From Scilla litardierei (lineage: Eukaryota > Streptophyta > Magnoliopsida > Asparagales > Asparagaceae), in contig CM061142.1 in the NCBI GenBank assembly GCA_030789695.1, forward strand, positions 607,609,659 to 607,673,658: DNA of 64,000 nt, written 5' to 3'. Under the pieces are notes generated by a model. It did no database searches. It was not told the origin of the DNA and was given only the letters and a program-made list of their open reading frames with translations. The first letter of the stretch is position 1, and each line of letters opens with the position of its first letter. The position numbers were made by a program, and so were the translations under genes. Below are positions 22,777 through 33,938 of this stretch, one piece after another.

Positions 22777-24528
22777 TGTTGAATATTGGACTCCCCGGAT
22801 TAGGTTTTGATGATGAGCAAACATAAATAATCCATGAACTAACAATTTATGAGCGCAGTATTGGAGATCGTCGCCAAATTCACGAGAACATTCAAAGCGA
22901 CATCTCAACACTTCCCAAAGCTCGTATTCATGCCTAAAGCTTCGTTGAAGCTCTTGCGCCGTTTTGGAAGTTATGAAGATTCAATCGAAGCTCTCGAAGA
23001 CCGTTTATTAAGGTTTTATTTATAGTCTTTTAGCTTCGATATATAGAATGTTAAGCCTTGAGTATATCTTACGTTTCTATCTTCATTACGCTCATTTCGT
23101 AGCTCTAGGTTCCTTGCACAAGTTCATTCTAACTTCCTCGAAGCATCGCGCTTCGATTCGGACTTTATTGTGCATGTTAGTTGGTACAAGAACAAGTACT
23201 GACCGACTAGATGGTGATCTAGTCGGTCGGCAACTCTTCTTGGACCGACTAGTTTGATTCCTTAATTTCTTGGACTTTACTGTTTACAGTTAGTCGGTCT
23301 ACGTTGACTCACCGACCGACTAGTTTGTGAACTAGTCGGTCAGTGATGCTTCTTTGACCGACTAGTTGTGACTTACTGTTCATGCTAAAATTCTCCTAAG
23401 CTACTGTTTATCGTTAGTCGGTCTAAGAACGTTTGGTGACCGACTAGTTGACAATCTAGTCGGTCAACTTTTGTTCTTGGACCGACTAAGTCAACTTGTG
23501 TTCAGACTATTTCATTTTGCCTCTTAGTCGGTCTACGTTCACTGACTGACCGACTAGTTGTGAAACTAGTCGGTCAGAATGTCTTCTTGGACCGACTAGA
23601 TTTCTAGGTCTGAAATTCTCTTTCTTCTCAGTTCCTCTCTTAGTCGGTCCATGCTGTTTGACTGACCGACTAGTTGATGAACTAGTCGGTCAGTGATTGT
23701 TCTTTGACCGACTAATTCTCACAGATTTCTATCCGATGGAGAATGACCTAACTTGTTTTTATGGGACCCTATAAATACGAACCTAGGTCATTTCTATCTA
23801 GGTTAGAGCTTCCATTCAGAGATTCATTAAGATCAAAAGAGATAGCCATTCTCACTCAAATCTAAAGCTCTATTCCTCACAAGAAACCCATTCTCTCTCA
23901 TTTCTAGATCTAGAATCCATCTAGAGAGAAGGTTGTTCTTGGTGAGCTCTTCAAGCTATTGCTTGATCCAAGTCTCCAAATCATCCCTAGGCACCGATTG
24001 CTGGTCATTTCCTTGGTGCTAGGTCTTGGTGACTTCATCTTCCTCAAATCCTTCATTTCACCATTTGGGTAAGAAAAACTCAAGGTATAGGATTTTGTGG
24101 TAAGATTGTTTATTTCATATTAAACTCTTTAATATTGCTTTGTGATTCTCTCGGTTGTGAGAGAAGGTTGTGATCCCGGTTTGTAGGATTCACGTTTGCT
24201 ATTGCATGTATGATTTGATCTTGTGAAGGTTTTTCACAAGATATTCATAGTGGAAATCTTGAGTTAGGGTTTCTAACTCAAGTATCCGGAGGGGATCCGG
24301 GTGGTTGGGACGTAGGATCACCGGGAACAAGTCGGGGAGACTTGGGTGGATCCGAACCCATTAACATCGTTTGTTAGCATTGTTAATTTTGTGTTGTCAT
24401 TCAATTTAAGCATCCGCAAATTGATTTGGTAGTTGTTTGCAATTTAATTTGGAATTATACTCCTTATTATTTTAAAGTACTATTGACCCCCCCTCTAGTA
24501 CTTATGCAGTAGCTGGTAGGGCATTACA
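22777..24528 (+). repeat. E3 3' LTR
   Basis: 1752 bp copy of 11996-13750, ending GCATTACA and followed by GCCTG. It differs by few substitutions and a shorter C run. Confidence 0.95.
23201..23714 (+). repeat. ACCGACTAG palindrome array in E3 3' LTR
   Basis: Copy of the 12420-12934 array, with the same five modules and only isolated base changes. Confidence 0.9.
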
Positions 24529-24573
24529 GCCTGGGCCATCTTGATCACCCAATGATCCCGTCCAATTAAGTAT
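24529..24573 (-). pseudogene. U1: U1-1 snRNA gene, 5' fragment
   Basis: First 45 nt of the U1 transcript, starting at 24573. It reads ATACTTAATTGG where U1-2 has ATACTTACCTGG, so two bases of the 5' splice-site pairing region are changed. There are further changes at nt 18 and 36. E3 cuts it at 24528. Promoter elements are at 24597-24649. Confidence 0.9.
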
Positions 24574-24596
24574 GGATCAAGGTTAGCCGTGCATCC

Positions 24597-24649
24597 AATT
24601 TAATACACTTCTCACCCAATCTAATCTCCCCACACTGTCGATGTGGGAC
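24597..24649 (-). promoter_or_regulatory. U1-1 promoter: TATA and USE
   Basis: Minus strand: USE GTCCCACATCG at 24639-24649, then a TATTAAATT TATA-like box at 24597-24605, about 33 bp apart, with the RNA start 24 bp further. This wide spacing is the Pol II type of plant snRNA promoter; Pol III types have about 10 bp less. Confidence 0.85.
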
Positions 24650-25717
24650 AAAACCCTCGTTTCACTGGCTTTCTACAGTCCATACACACCCTATCTTCCA
24701 AGCCCACATTTGGACACAAATTACCACGTACGAGTTAGGTTCATGGCACAACAATAAACAAATGTCTTACAAATATGAAAAATGTACTCTGATTAACTGA
24801 AACTTAATTTGTGCTTGTGACTATGTGGGCGTGGAAACACCTCTACTTGGTCAAATTCGGCCAAGAAAATAAAAGGAAAAAAATGTCTTGCATGGTAACA
24901 TTTGCCTACATACCAAGATTGCCATGTTGAAGTCGTCTATAAAATGCAAAGCTGGTATCATAGTTAAGATGAAAACAAAAAAACAAACACAACCAACTAA
25001 ACTCAAAGATGAATATAACCTACAAGAAAAGGATTCAAACTTTCTTACGGGAAAAAAACAAAACATAAACGTTAACAAGATTATACCTCGGTTTTCTGCA
25101 CCGATCTATACTCGTTAAAGATTTCTAACTTGATTTACGTTAATCTAAACTAATCTAAGAAGAATGTAACTCACGTGATTAAAAATGAAGCCGAAAATTA
25201 GAGAAAAACAAATAACAGCATCGATTAGAGATAATAAACTAGAAGAAAATGGTAGAACGGTATGATTAAAATAGATAGGCCGGTAAACAATATTGTTGTT
25301 TAAAGTTATTTACCTTGGAAAAAGTTAACTGGAATACATAGCTTTTATAGTTAGAAATTGAAGGGGTTTTGGGTATTTACTTTTCAAATATTACTTATTT
25401 TGTAATTTACCATACAAGCCTACCATATTATTTAAATACGTTACAAACAACTTTTGGCAAATTGAAAACCAAATCTTTGGGTTAAGGAACCCAAATGGCC
25501 CAAATCTTTTGGAAACTAAAGTTTGAAAATCCCACTTCATTTAGCTGGAATGAATAGTCTTCTAGCAAACTCTCTTTAACTAAAATTAGTAATCTTTAGA
25601 CTAAGTAGCATAGTTACATGGATCATACTATAATAAAGATCGCATGAAACAGTTGAAGTTATGGATAGATGAAGTCAGGATGAAGACATGTGCCAATAAA
25701 ATATTTAGATTAAGGAT
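24650..25717 (-). repeat. U1 tandem unit, spacer copy B
   Basis: Same spacer as copy A, between the promoter of U1-1 and the 3' end of U1-2. No gene is recognised; the frames at 24851-25078 and 24888-25118 are not supported. Confidence 0.85.
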
Positions 25718-25880
25718 TGGGCAGGGGCCGCGCGTGCGCGTACCCCCTCTGCAACAAATTATGACGTCCACTCTCCCACTTGGGGAGATGCTAGGCCCAC
25801 GCACCTCCAGAGTGCAATGGAGGCCATGAACCTAGGCCTGGGCCTTCTTGATCACCCAATGACCCCGTCCAGGTAAGTAT
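25718..25880 (-). ncRNA. U1: U1 snRNA gene (U1-2), best preserved copy
   Basis: 163-nt U1 spliceosomal RNA. In RNA coordinates: 5' end ATACTTACCTGG, which pairs with 5' splice sites; stem-loop I with loop GATCAAGAAG (nt 28-37, the U1-70K site); stem-loop II with ATTGCAC (nt 63-69, the U1A site); GGGAG-type stem III; Sm-like site AATTTGTTG (nt 121-129); and a 3' GC hairpin. The Sm-like site has TTG where the common plant form is TGG. USE and TATA are correctly spaced upstream. No exact plant 3' box was found. The 3' end is placed by comparison with the usual length of about 160-165 nt. It could be functional. Confidence 0.93.
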
Positions 25881-25904
25881 GGATCAAGGTTAGCCTTGCA
25901 TCCA

Positions 25905-25955
25905 CTTTAATACACATCTCACCAATCTAATCTCCCCACACTGTCGATGTGGGAC
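25905..25955 (-). promoter_or_regulatory. U1-2 promoter: TATA and USE
   Basis: USE GTCCCACATCG at 25945-25955, TATTAAAG at 25905-25912, 32 bp between them, and 24 bp from the TATA element to the RNA start at 25880. Matches the Pol II snRNA layout. Confidence 0.88.
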
Positions 25956-27039
25956 TAAACCCTCGTTTCACTGGCTTTCTACAGTCCATACACACCCAAT
26001 CGTCCAAGCCCACATTTGGACACAAATTACCACGTACGAGTTAGGTTCATGGGACAACAATCAACAAAAGCCTTACAAAGATGAAAAATGTACTCTGATT
26101 AACTGTAATTTAATTTGTGCTAGTGACTATGTGGGCGTGGAAACACCTCTACTTGGTCAAATTCGGCCAAGAAAATAAAAGTAAAAAATCGTAATGCATA
26201 GTAACGTTTGCCTACATACCAAGATTGCCATGTTGAAGTCAACTATAAAATGCAAAGCTGGTATCATAGTTAAGATGAAAACAAAAAAAACAAAAGCATT
26301 GCAACAATCCTCTAACCAACTGAACTCAAAAATGAATATAACCTACAAGAAAAGGATTCAAACTTTCTTACGGGAAAAAACAAAACATAAACGTTAACAA
26401 GATTATACCTCAGCTTTTTGCATCGATCGATGTTCCCGAAAGATTTCTAACTTGATTTACTTTAATCTAAACTAATCTAAGATGAATGTAACTCACGTGA
26501 TTAAAATTGATGCCGAAAATTAGAGAAAAACAAATAACAGCATCGATTAGAGATAATAAACTAGAAGAAAATGGTAGAACGGTATGATTAAAATAGATAG
26601 GCTGGTAAACAATATTGTTGTTTAAAGTTATTTACCATGGAAAAAGTTAACTGGAATACATAGCTTTTATAGTTAGAAATTGAAGGGGTTTTGGGTATTT
26701 ACTTTTCTAATATTACTTATTTTGTAATTTACCATACAAGCATACCATATTATTTAAATACGTTTCAAACAAATTTTGGCAAATTGAAGACCAAATCTTT
26801 GGGTTGAAGAACCCAAATGGCCCAAATCTTTTGGAAAATAAAGTTTGAAAATCCCACTTAATTTAGCTGGAATGAAAAGTCTTCTGGCAAACTCTCTTTA
26901 ACTAAAATTAGTAATCTTTAGACTAAGTAGCATAGTTACATGGATCATACTATAATAAAGATCGCATGAAACAGTTGAAGTTATGGATAGATGAAGTCAG
27001 GACGAAGACATGGGCCAATAAAATATTTAGATTAATGAT
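25956..27039 (-). repeat. U1 tandem unit, spacer copy C
   Basis: Third spacer copy, very similar to A and B. Nothing else recognised. Confidence 0.85.
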
Positions 27040-27196
27040 TGGGCGGGGGCCGCGCGTGTGCGTACCCCCTCTGCAACAAATTATGACGTCCACTCTCCCA
27101 GTTGGGGAGATGGTAGGCCCACGCACCACCAGAGTGCAATGGAGGCCATGAACCTAGGCCTTCTTGATCACCCAATGACCCCGTCCAGGTAAGTAT
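27040..27196 (-). ncRNA. U1: U1 snRNA gene (U1-3), 6-nt shorter variant
   Basis: 157-nt copy with intact ATACTTACCTGG, loop GATCAAGAAG, ATTGCAC, Sm-like AATTTGTTG and 3' hairpin. It lacks 6 nt (GGCCTAGG instead of GGCCCAGGCCTAGG) on the 3' side of stem-loop I, which shortens or shifts that stem. Promoter elements are complete. It may be a variant or a beginning pseudogene. Confidence 0.9.
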
Positions 27197-27220
27197 GGAT
27201 CAAGGTTAGCCGTGCATCCA

Positions 27221-27272
27221 ATTTAATACACATCTCACCCAATCTAATCTCCCCACATTGTCGATGTGGGAC
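27221..27272 (-). promoter_or_regulatory. U1-3 promoter: TATA and USE
   Basis: USE GTCCCACATCG at 27262-27272, TATTAAAT at 27221-27228, 33 bp between them, RNA start 24 bp downstream. Confidence 0.88.
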
Positions 27273-28065
27273 TAAACCCTCGTTTCACAGGCTTTCTACA
27301 GTCCATACGCACCCAATCTTCCAAGCCCACATTTGGACACAAATTACCACGTACGAGTTAGGTTCATGGGACAACAATCAACAAATGCCTTACAAAGATG
27401 AAAAATGTACTTTGATTAACTGAAACTTAATTTGTGCTTGTGACTATTTGGGTGTGGAAACACCTCTACTTGGTCAAATTCGGCCAAGAAAATAAAAGGA
27501 AAAAAATGGCTTGCATAGTAACATTTGCCTATATACCAAGATAGCCATGTTTAAGTCATCTATAAAAGGCAAAGCTGGTATCATAGTTAAGATGAAAACA
27601 AAAAAAAACAAACGCATTGCAACAATCCATCTAACCAACTAAACTCAAAGATGAATATAACCTACAAGAAAAGGATTCAAACTTTCTTACGGTAAAAAAA
27701 CAATACATAAACGTTAACGAGATTATACCTCGGTTTTCTGCACCGATCGATGCTCGTGAAAGATTTCTAACTTGATTTACGTTAATCTAAACTAATCTAA
27801 GATGAATGTAACTCACGTGATTAAAAATGAAGCCGAAAATTAGAGAAAAACAAATAACAGCTTCGATTAGAGATAATAAACTAGAAGATAATGGTAGAAC
27901 GGTATGATTAAACTAGATAGGCCAGTAAACAATATTGTTGTTTAAAGTTATTTACCTTGGAAAAAGTAAACTGGAATACATAGCTTTTATAGCTAGAAAT
28001 TGAAGGGGTTTTGGGTATTTAATTTTCAAATATTACTTATTTTGTAATTTACCATACAAGCCTAC
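27273..28065 (-). repeat. U1 tandem unit, spacer copy D, truncated
   Basis: Fourth spacer copy, interrupted at 28065/28066 by the gag-only array. The flank CCTAC (28061-28065) is the presumed left target duplication; the right one lies outside the window. The rest of the unit, with its U1 gene, should continue beyond the array. Confidence 0.85.
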
Positions 28066-28165
28066 TGTTAGGGTTGAATTCTGCTGATATTTGTTGGCAT
28101 TAGTGGCACAATTGCTGGAGAGCTCAGTCTGCAGAATCAGAGTTATTTTTGAGCAGTTTGAGCAA

Positions 28166-28205
28166 AATGTTGAACATTATGTTGAACGACATTATGTTCA
28201 ACATT
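28166..28205 (+). repeat. LTR inverted repeat before the TATA box
   Basis: Two 17-bp arms matching at 16 positions around a 6-nt loop (28166-28182 and 28189-28205, core ATGTTGAACAT). It lies about 45 bp upstream of the TATA box and recurs in every LTR of the array. Confidence 0.7.
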
Positions 28206-28249
28206 GGAATCTGGAATAATTGTTCGTATTCAGAAACGCTACTTTGGTC

Positions 28250-28257
28250 TATAAATG
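28250..28257 (+). promoter_or_regulatory. TR-GAG LTR TATA box
   Basis: TATAAATG in LTR1; the same box is present in LTR2, LTR3 and LTR4. Confidence 0.65.
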
Positions 28258-29385
28258 TGTCATGGTGATCTCAGATCTGATTTGTAGCCTAGAATATCGG
28301 AGGTTCCTGATTTGATTGTTTCCAGATATTTGGTGAGATTTTTATACTCCTTCTTACCCGAATTAGTTCCTTAATTGATGGAGGTTTGTTGAGAATTTTT
28401 GGGAATCTGGTTTGTTCCTAAATTGATGGAAGGAAATATTTGCTGAGATTTATTGGTTTTATTTACCAGAAATAGTTCCTTATTCTACGGGCAAAATATC
28501 CGCATGAGATTTGTTTTAATCTTTTTACCCGAAATAGATTCGGTGGTTCCTTGAATATGTGATTCCTTACCCGAAGTGATCCTACAAATATTGGCGGATA
28601 TTCTGCATTAAAAAGGAAGTTATTTACCTGGATATAGTGGTTTCAAAATCTGGTTGGTTTCATAACTGAATGGTATGTGCGATTGAAGATATGTGCGGTT
28701 GAAGATTTTTTAAATGAATGGTTTCAGATCTTACAGTATTGTTTAGATCTTCTCCAGATACGCTGTTGGATGTAGGTATGCATAAGATTTGCTGACGAAG
28801 GTAAATGAAAGGATCAATCCATAACCGAGGTATGAAAGATCCACTAACAAATGAATGTTTATGAAATGTTGTACAAAATGTCATATGAAATGTTGAACGT
28901 GCTGTTCTATCTTCTGAGATCTGTTCCCGTGGATTTCTTTGTTGCTGTTTGATTTTAACGGTTGATTGAGGATAAGGCTTGTTGTAAATTTGAAGATAGG
29001 AGCTATCGTGTTAAATGGTTTAAGATCCTCTCTTTCAGTTTGGATCGGGTGGTTTTCTCAGTTATATTTGCTGAAGCGGTTTGTAGGTTGGTAAAGGATA
29101 TTGTTCGGGTTCAGTTTAGGTTCGAATCCTGAAGATCTTTTCTTATCTGATCTATCTCGCCTTGCTGCTCTTGGGTTGTTCGGAAAATCCTCAGTGATTT
29201 TACCAGAAGAATGGTTGGCTAACCACATAACAACTTTGTAGAGCGATGTTAAAAAGTTGGAAGTTGGTTTGGATTTATTATCGCTTTTGCGAGGGTGGCT
29301 TTTGGAAAAAGGCGATTGAAGAACTCCGGGAGGAGGCCGACGGCTATGCACGTAGGATCAAGGGAGTTGATCTAGTCGGTTGTAC

Positions 29386-29450
29386 AAGGGGAGCTTGCTG
29401 GCAAGGGGAGCTTGCTGGCAAGGGGAGCTTGCTGGCAAGGGGAGCTTGCC
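29386..29450 (+). repeat. 17-bp minisatellite in LTR1
   Basis: Unit AAGGGGAGCTTGCTGGC in four copies (last partial). LTR2, LTR3 and LTR4 have two. It marks slippage or unequal exchange. Confidence 0.85.
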
Positions 29451-29705
29451 AAGAATACTCCATGGGTTGGTAGAGACCACCCATCACGGTTTGTATTGAG
29501 GGGGAGGTTGTTTCTCCTAATAGAATCGTGATAATTAGTGATTGTACTCATTGATTATTTTAGTGGAGTATTCTGATTTTCTGGGCGGGGCCCCGCAGAT
29601 GTAGGTGTGCGCACCGAACTGCGTTACCAAGTTTCTTGTGTCACCTTGGTGTTTATGTTTTATCTTTGTGTTTTATTTGTCGTGCTTAAGTACTGAACTA
29701 ACAAT

Positions 29706-29717
29706 TGGTATCGGAGC
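29706..29717 (+). other. Primer binding site, unit 1
   Basis: TGGTATCGGAGC, one base from the initiator-Met site in E3. Repeated at 33866-33877, 38026-38037 and 61409-61420. Confidence 0.8.
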
Positions 29718-29778
29718 AGGTCACCCGTGTATCTTTGTTATCAAAGCGGGTGTGATCTTGAATTTCAGTACTTGAATC

Positions 29779-31968
29779 ATGGCTACACGAGAAGGTGCCT
29801 CCGTTGTTCGTCCTCCATTGCTCATTGGTACAAATTACACTTACTGGAAGTCTCGGATGCATGTATTCATTAAGTCCATTGATGAGAAGGCCTGGATCGC
29901 TGTCAGTGAAGGATGGACACCGCAAACCGAAATTGACGAAAATGGCGAAGAACACCTCAAGTCGGCAAGAGACTGGAGTCAGATTGAAGAACATGCGGCC
30001 TTGTGCAATTCTAAAGCAATTAATGCTATTTTTTCCGTTGTCGACGAAGAGAAATTCAAATTAATCTCTACGTGTGAGTATGCAAAGGAAGCGTGGGATA
30101 TACTACAGAATATTCATGAAGGAACAAGTACGGTAAGAGCATCTAAACTTCAAATGCTTGCATCTCAATTTGAAAATCTCAGGATGAATGATGATGAGAC
30201 TGTGGCTGAGTTCAATGGGAGACTGCGTGATATATCTAATCAGGCATTTCAATTGGGGAAGAAGTACTCTCAAAAGAAGTTGGTTGAAAAAACTTTGAGA
30301 TCCGTACCCGATAAGTTCTCTGCGAAGATTGCGGCCATTGATGAAGTGAGGAACACATCCACCTTGAGATTGGATGAACTCATGGGATCTCTTCAGACCT
30401 ATGAAATGAATCTGAAGCCGAACCACAGGGATAACGTGGTGGCTCTAAAGGTTGAAGTCAGTAAAACATCTAAGCCTGAAAATGACTCGGATATTGATGA
30501 TGACATTGATCTGCTGACTAAGAATTTCAACAGAATGATGCGGAAGATAAGTAACAAGGGAAAGAATTACAGATATGCCAACAAGGAATAAAGACTGTAT
30601 CGTCCTACTGCTGGAAAGGCAATGAGTCATTCCGCACAGAAGTATGAGCCAAAGAGTAAGGGTAAAGGAATACAGTGCAGGGAGTGCGAAGGTTTCGGTC
30701 ACATACAGGCCGAATGTGCTAATACCATCAAGAAGAAAAAGGGGAAATCATTAGCTAGTACCTGGAGTGATGAAGATTCTGAAGGAAGTTCTGGAAATGA
30801 AGACAACACTAGCAACTATGTGGCTTTTTCGGCTATTCTTGATGATCAATCTGATGGGTACACCCCTAGCTGTGTTGGACTTAATGTTGCGACAGCTAGT
30901 ACAACATTGGAGAACAAAACTGTAAATGTCAGAGAGAATGTTAGAAAGAATGTTACAACATTTTGTACAACATCATGTACAACATCTACAACCGAATCAG
31001 ATTCTGAAGCTGACAGCGATGAGGAAGTTAGTGACAATGATCTCCGTACAGCATACCAGATGATGTTTGAAAAATGGATGCAAATCTGTAATATCAACAA
31101 AGTCCTGAAGGATGAGAATGATAGACTGAAGAAAGAGAAGGAGGAGGTCAAAACCGAATGTCTAAAAGCTGAGGGAAACTGTAGAGAATTGGAAAGAAAG
31201 TTCAGAAATGTTCTTCTCAGGGCAGAGAAAGCTGAATGTACATTGGAGAAATGGAACTGTGGAAAAGCAAAGCTAGATGATATCTTAAACATGGGTAAGA
31301 TTTCTGGAGATCGCACCGGAGTGGGATACCATAGAGGAGACTTCAATAATGTGTCTGCTGAAAGAAGAAGTCAACTTACCAAAGAACTTGAAAGAATGGG
31401 TCAGCACAAGGGGCATGATCAGAAGAAGAAGCAGACTATATGCGTAAAAGGTGGTCGTCCTGCATGTGCTTACTGCAAGTTCATAAGCCATACTGAGAGA
31501 GACTGTTTCAGTCGCATGCGGCATTGGTCAGAAGGAAGAAATGTTAGACATCCTGATATGAAGATGAAGAAGCAATGGGTCAAGAAGTCTGAATTATACA
31601 GCAAGAACACTACAGCTTCAGAGAGAACACTTCATGTTGTGACTAATGTTGTAACATTAGATACAACACAGAACAATGTTGCTGCAAATGTTATGACACC
31701 AGACTCAACATCTCCTCTCGACAACCACTGTGAGCAACCTACGCCAAAGTCTCATGAATCTTCCTCCAGAATTATCAGAGTGCTATCTCGCCGCTTTGCT
31801 CACTGCTCTTCCTCCACCGGTGCCATTGGATCTTCGCCTGTACCCTCTCCTGCACAGCAATCCACCTCTGCTTCATCTTCTGCTGCCTCATCATCTAGAC
31901 CGGTTGACTTCCCTAAAGTTCGTTCACTTCTTAGCCGGTTCAATCGCATTCACGTCCCCAAATTTTGA
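29779..31968 (+). pseudogene. gag: gag of array unit 1, one stop
   Basis: Same frame as gag2 over its full length, but a TAA at 30589-30591 replaces the TCA (Ser) of gag2. The stop lies between the gag domain and the zinc knuckles. The remainder (30622-31968) stays open and retains both CCHC motifs and the coiled coil. Confidence 0.9.
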
Positions 31969-32258
31969 CATGCAGAACACCGAAGCCCCTCTGTCAACAC
32001 CGCCAATGTTTTTCTACTCTCCAACTTCTTTTCGGCCCCTCAGTGCTCGACTCGGATGTGAGATGTGAGGCTAGCTACAAGGGGGAGTATTTGGTGTCTT
32101 TTCTGAATAATTTTGATGCCTCTTCTGAGGTGATCACTGCTCGGGTTGTTCTAGTAAGGGGGAGTATGTAGTTTGGATTATTGTGGCTCAAAGGGGGAGA
32201 ATATGTGCTTGGTGGTTGCTTTCTTTGGGTTGTGCCACATAATGCCAAAGGGGGAGAT
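31969..32258 (+). other. Unit 1 tail with polypurine tracts
   Basis: Four GGGGGAG tracts, at about 32078, 32155, 32190 and 32247; the last abuts LTR2. Same design as the E3 tail, which supports a Sirevirus origin. Confidence 0.75.
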
Positions 32259-33863
32259 TGTTAGGGTTGAATTCTGCTGATATTTGTTGGCATTAGTGGC
32301 ACAATTGCTGGAGAGCTCAGTCTACAGAATCAGAGTTATTTTTTAGCAGTTTGAGCAAAATGTTGAACATTATGTTGAACGACATTATGTTCAACATTCG
32401 AATCTGGAATAATTGTTCGTATTCAGAAACGCTACTTTAGTCTATAAATGTGTCATGGTGATCTCAGATCTGATTTGTAGCCTAGAATATCGGAGGTTCC
32501 TGATTTGATTGTTTCCAGATATTTGGTGAGATTTTTATACTCCTTCTTACCCGAATTAGTTCCTTAATTGATGGAGGTTTGTTGAGAATTTTTGGGAATC
32601 TGGTTTGTTCCTAAATTGATGGAAGGAAATATTTGCTGAGATTTATTGGTTTTATTTACCAGAAATAGTTCCTTATTCTACGGGCAAAATATCCGCATGA
32701 GATTTGTTTTAATCTTTTTACCCGAAATAGATTCGGTGGTTCCTTGAATATGTGATTCCTTACCCGAAGTGATCCTACAAATATTGGCGGATATTCTGCA
32801 TTAAAAAGGAAGTTATTTACCTGGATATAGTGGTTTCAAAATCTGGTTGGTTTCATAACTGAATGGCATGTTCGATTGAAGATATGTGCGGTTGAAGATT
32901 TTTTAAATGAATGGTTTCAGATCTTACAGTATTGTTTAGATCTTCTCCAGATACGCTGTTGGATGCAGGTATGCATAAGATTTGCTGACGAAGGTGAATG
33001 AAAGGATCAATCCACAACCGAGGTATGAAAGATCCACTAACAAATGAATGTTTATGAAATGTTGTACAAAATGTCATATGAAATGTTGAACGTGCTGTTC
33101 TATCTTCTGAGATCTGTTCCCGTGGATTTCTTTGTTGCTGTTTGATTTTAACGGTTGATGGAGGATAAGGCTCGTTGTTAATTTGAAGATAGGAGCTATC
33201 GTGTTAAATGGTTTAAGATCCTCTCTTTCAGTTTGCATCGGGTGGTTTTCTCAGTTAAATTTGCTGAAGCGGTTTGTAGGTTGGTAAAAGATATTGTTCG
33301 GGTTCAGCTTAGTTTCGACTGCTGAAGATCTTTTCTTATCTGATCTATCTCGCCTTGCTGCTCTTGGGTTGTTCGGAAAATCCTCAGTGATTTTACCAGA
33401 AGAATGGTTGGCTAACCACATAACAACTTTGTAGAGCGATGTTAAAAGGTTGGAAGTTGGTTTGAATTTATTATCGCTTTTGCGGAGGGTGGCTTTTGGA
33501 AAAAGACGATTGAAAAACTCCGGGAGGAGGCCGACGGCTACGCACGTAGGATCAAGGGAGTTGATCTAGTCGGTTGTGCAAGGGGAGCTTGCTGGCAAGG
33601 GGAGCTTGCCTAGAATACTCCATGGGTTGGTAGAGACCACCCATCACGGTTTGTATTGAGGGGGAGGTTGTTCCTCCTAATAGAATCGCGATAATTAGTG
33701 ATTGTACTCATTGATTAGTTTAGTGGAGTATTCTGATTTTCTGGGCGGGGCCCCGCAGATGTAGGTGTGCGCACCGAACTGCGTTACCAAGTTTCTTGTG
33801 TCACCTTGGTGTTTATGTTTTATCTTTGTGTTTTATTTGTCGTGCTTAAGTACTGAACTAACA
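32259..33863 (+). repeat. TR-GAG array LTR2
   Basis: 1605 bp. It directly follows the unit 1 polypurine tract and directly precedes the unit 2 primer site, so it serves both units. Confidence 0.93.
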
Positions 33864-33938
33864 ATTGGTATCGGAGCAGGTCACCCGTGTATCTTTGTTA
33901 TCAAAGCGGGTGTGATCTTGAATTTCAGTACTTGAATC

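Larger units (their letters stand above)
11996..24528 (+). mobile_element. E3: Sirevirus-like copia retrotransposon with env-like ORF
   Basis: 12.5-kb element with LTRs 11996-13750 and 22777-24528 (near-identical by eye) and target duplication GCCTG (11991-11995 and 24529-24533). Order: gag with CCHC knuckle, protease, integrase, RT, RNase H (copia order), then an extra env-like frame and a tail with several polypurine tracts. The env-like gene, multiple polypurine tracts and palindrome cluster before the TATA box are Sirevirus traits. Stops in pol and a frameshift in the env-like frame make it inactive. Confidence 0.94.
28066..29703 (+). repeat. TR-GAG array LTR1
   Basis: 1638 bp, TGTTAGGGTTG...ACTAACA. 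It holds an inverted repeat (28166-28205), a TATA box (28250-28257) and a 17-bp minisatellite. Its extra length over the other LTRs is two minisatellite copies. The short frames here, such as 28660-28884 minus, are not genes. Confidence 0.93.

Noticed and set aside
24851..25078. Possible exon-intron fragment on the minus strand of the U1 spacer (splice-like TTATAG...GTATGT)
   Set aside because: Present in all four spacer copies, but no recognisable protein or extended frame; splice-like words alone are weak in AT-rich DNA.
29371..29380. Lone CTAGTCGGT match in TR-GAG LTRs
   Set aside because: A single half-site without the partner palindrome; not enough to claim the shared module.
30846..31346. 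Recurrent 166-codon minus-strand frames over every gag unit
   Set aside because: Mirror image of the conserved gag coding sequence; they recur only because gag recurs.
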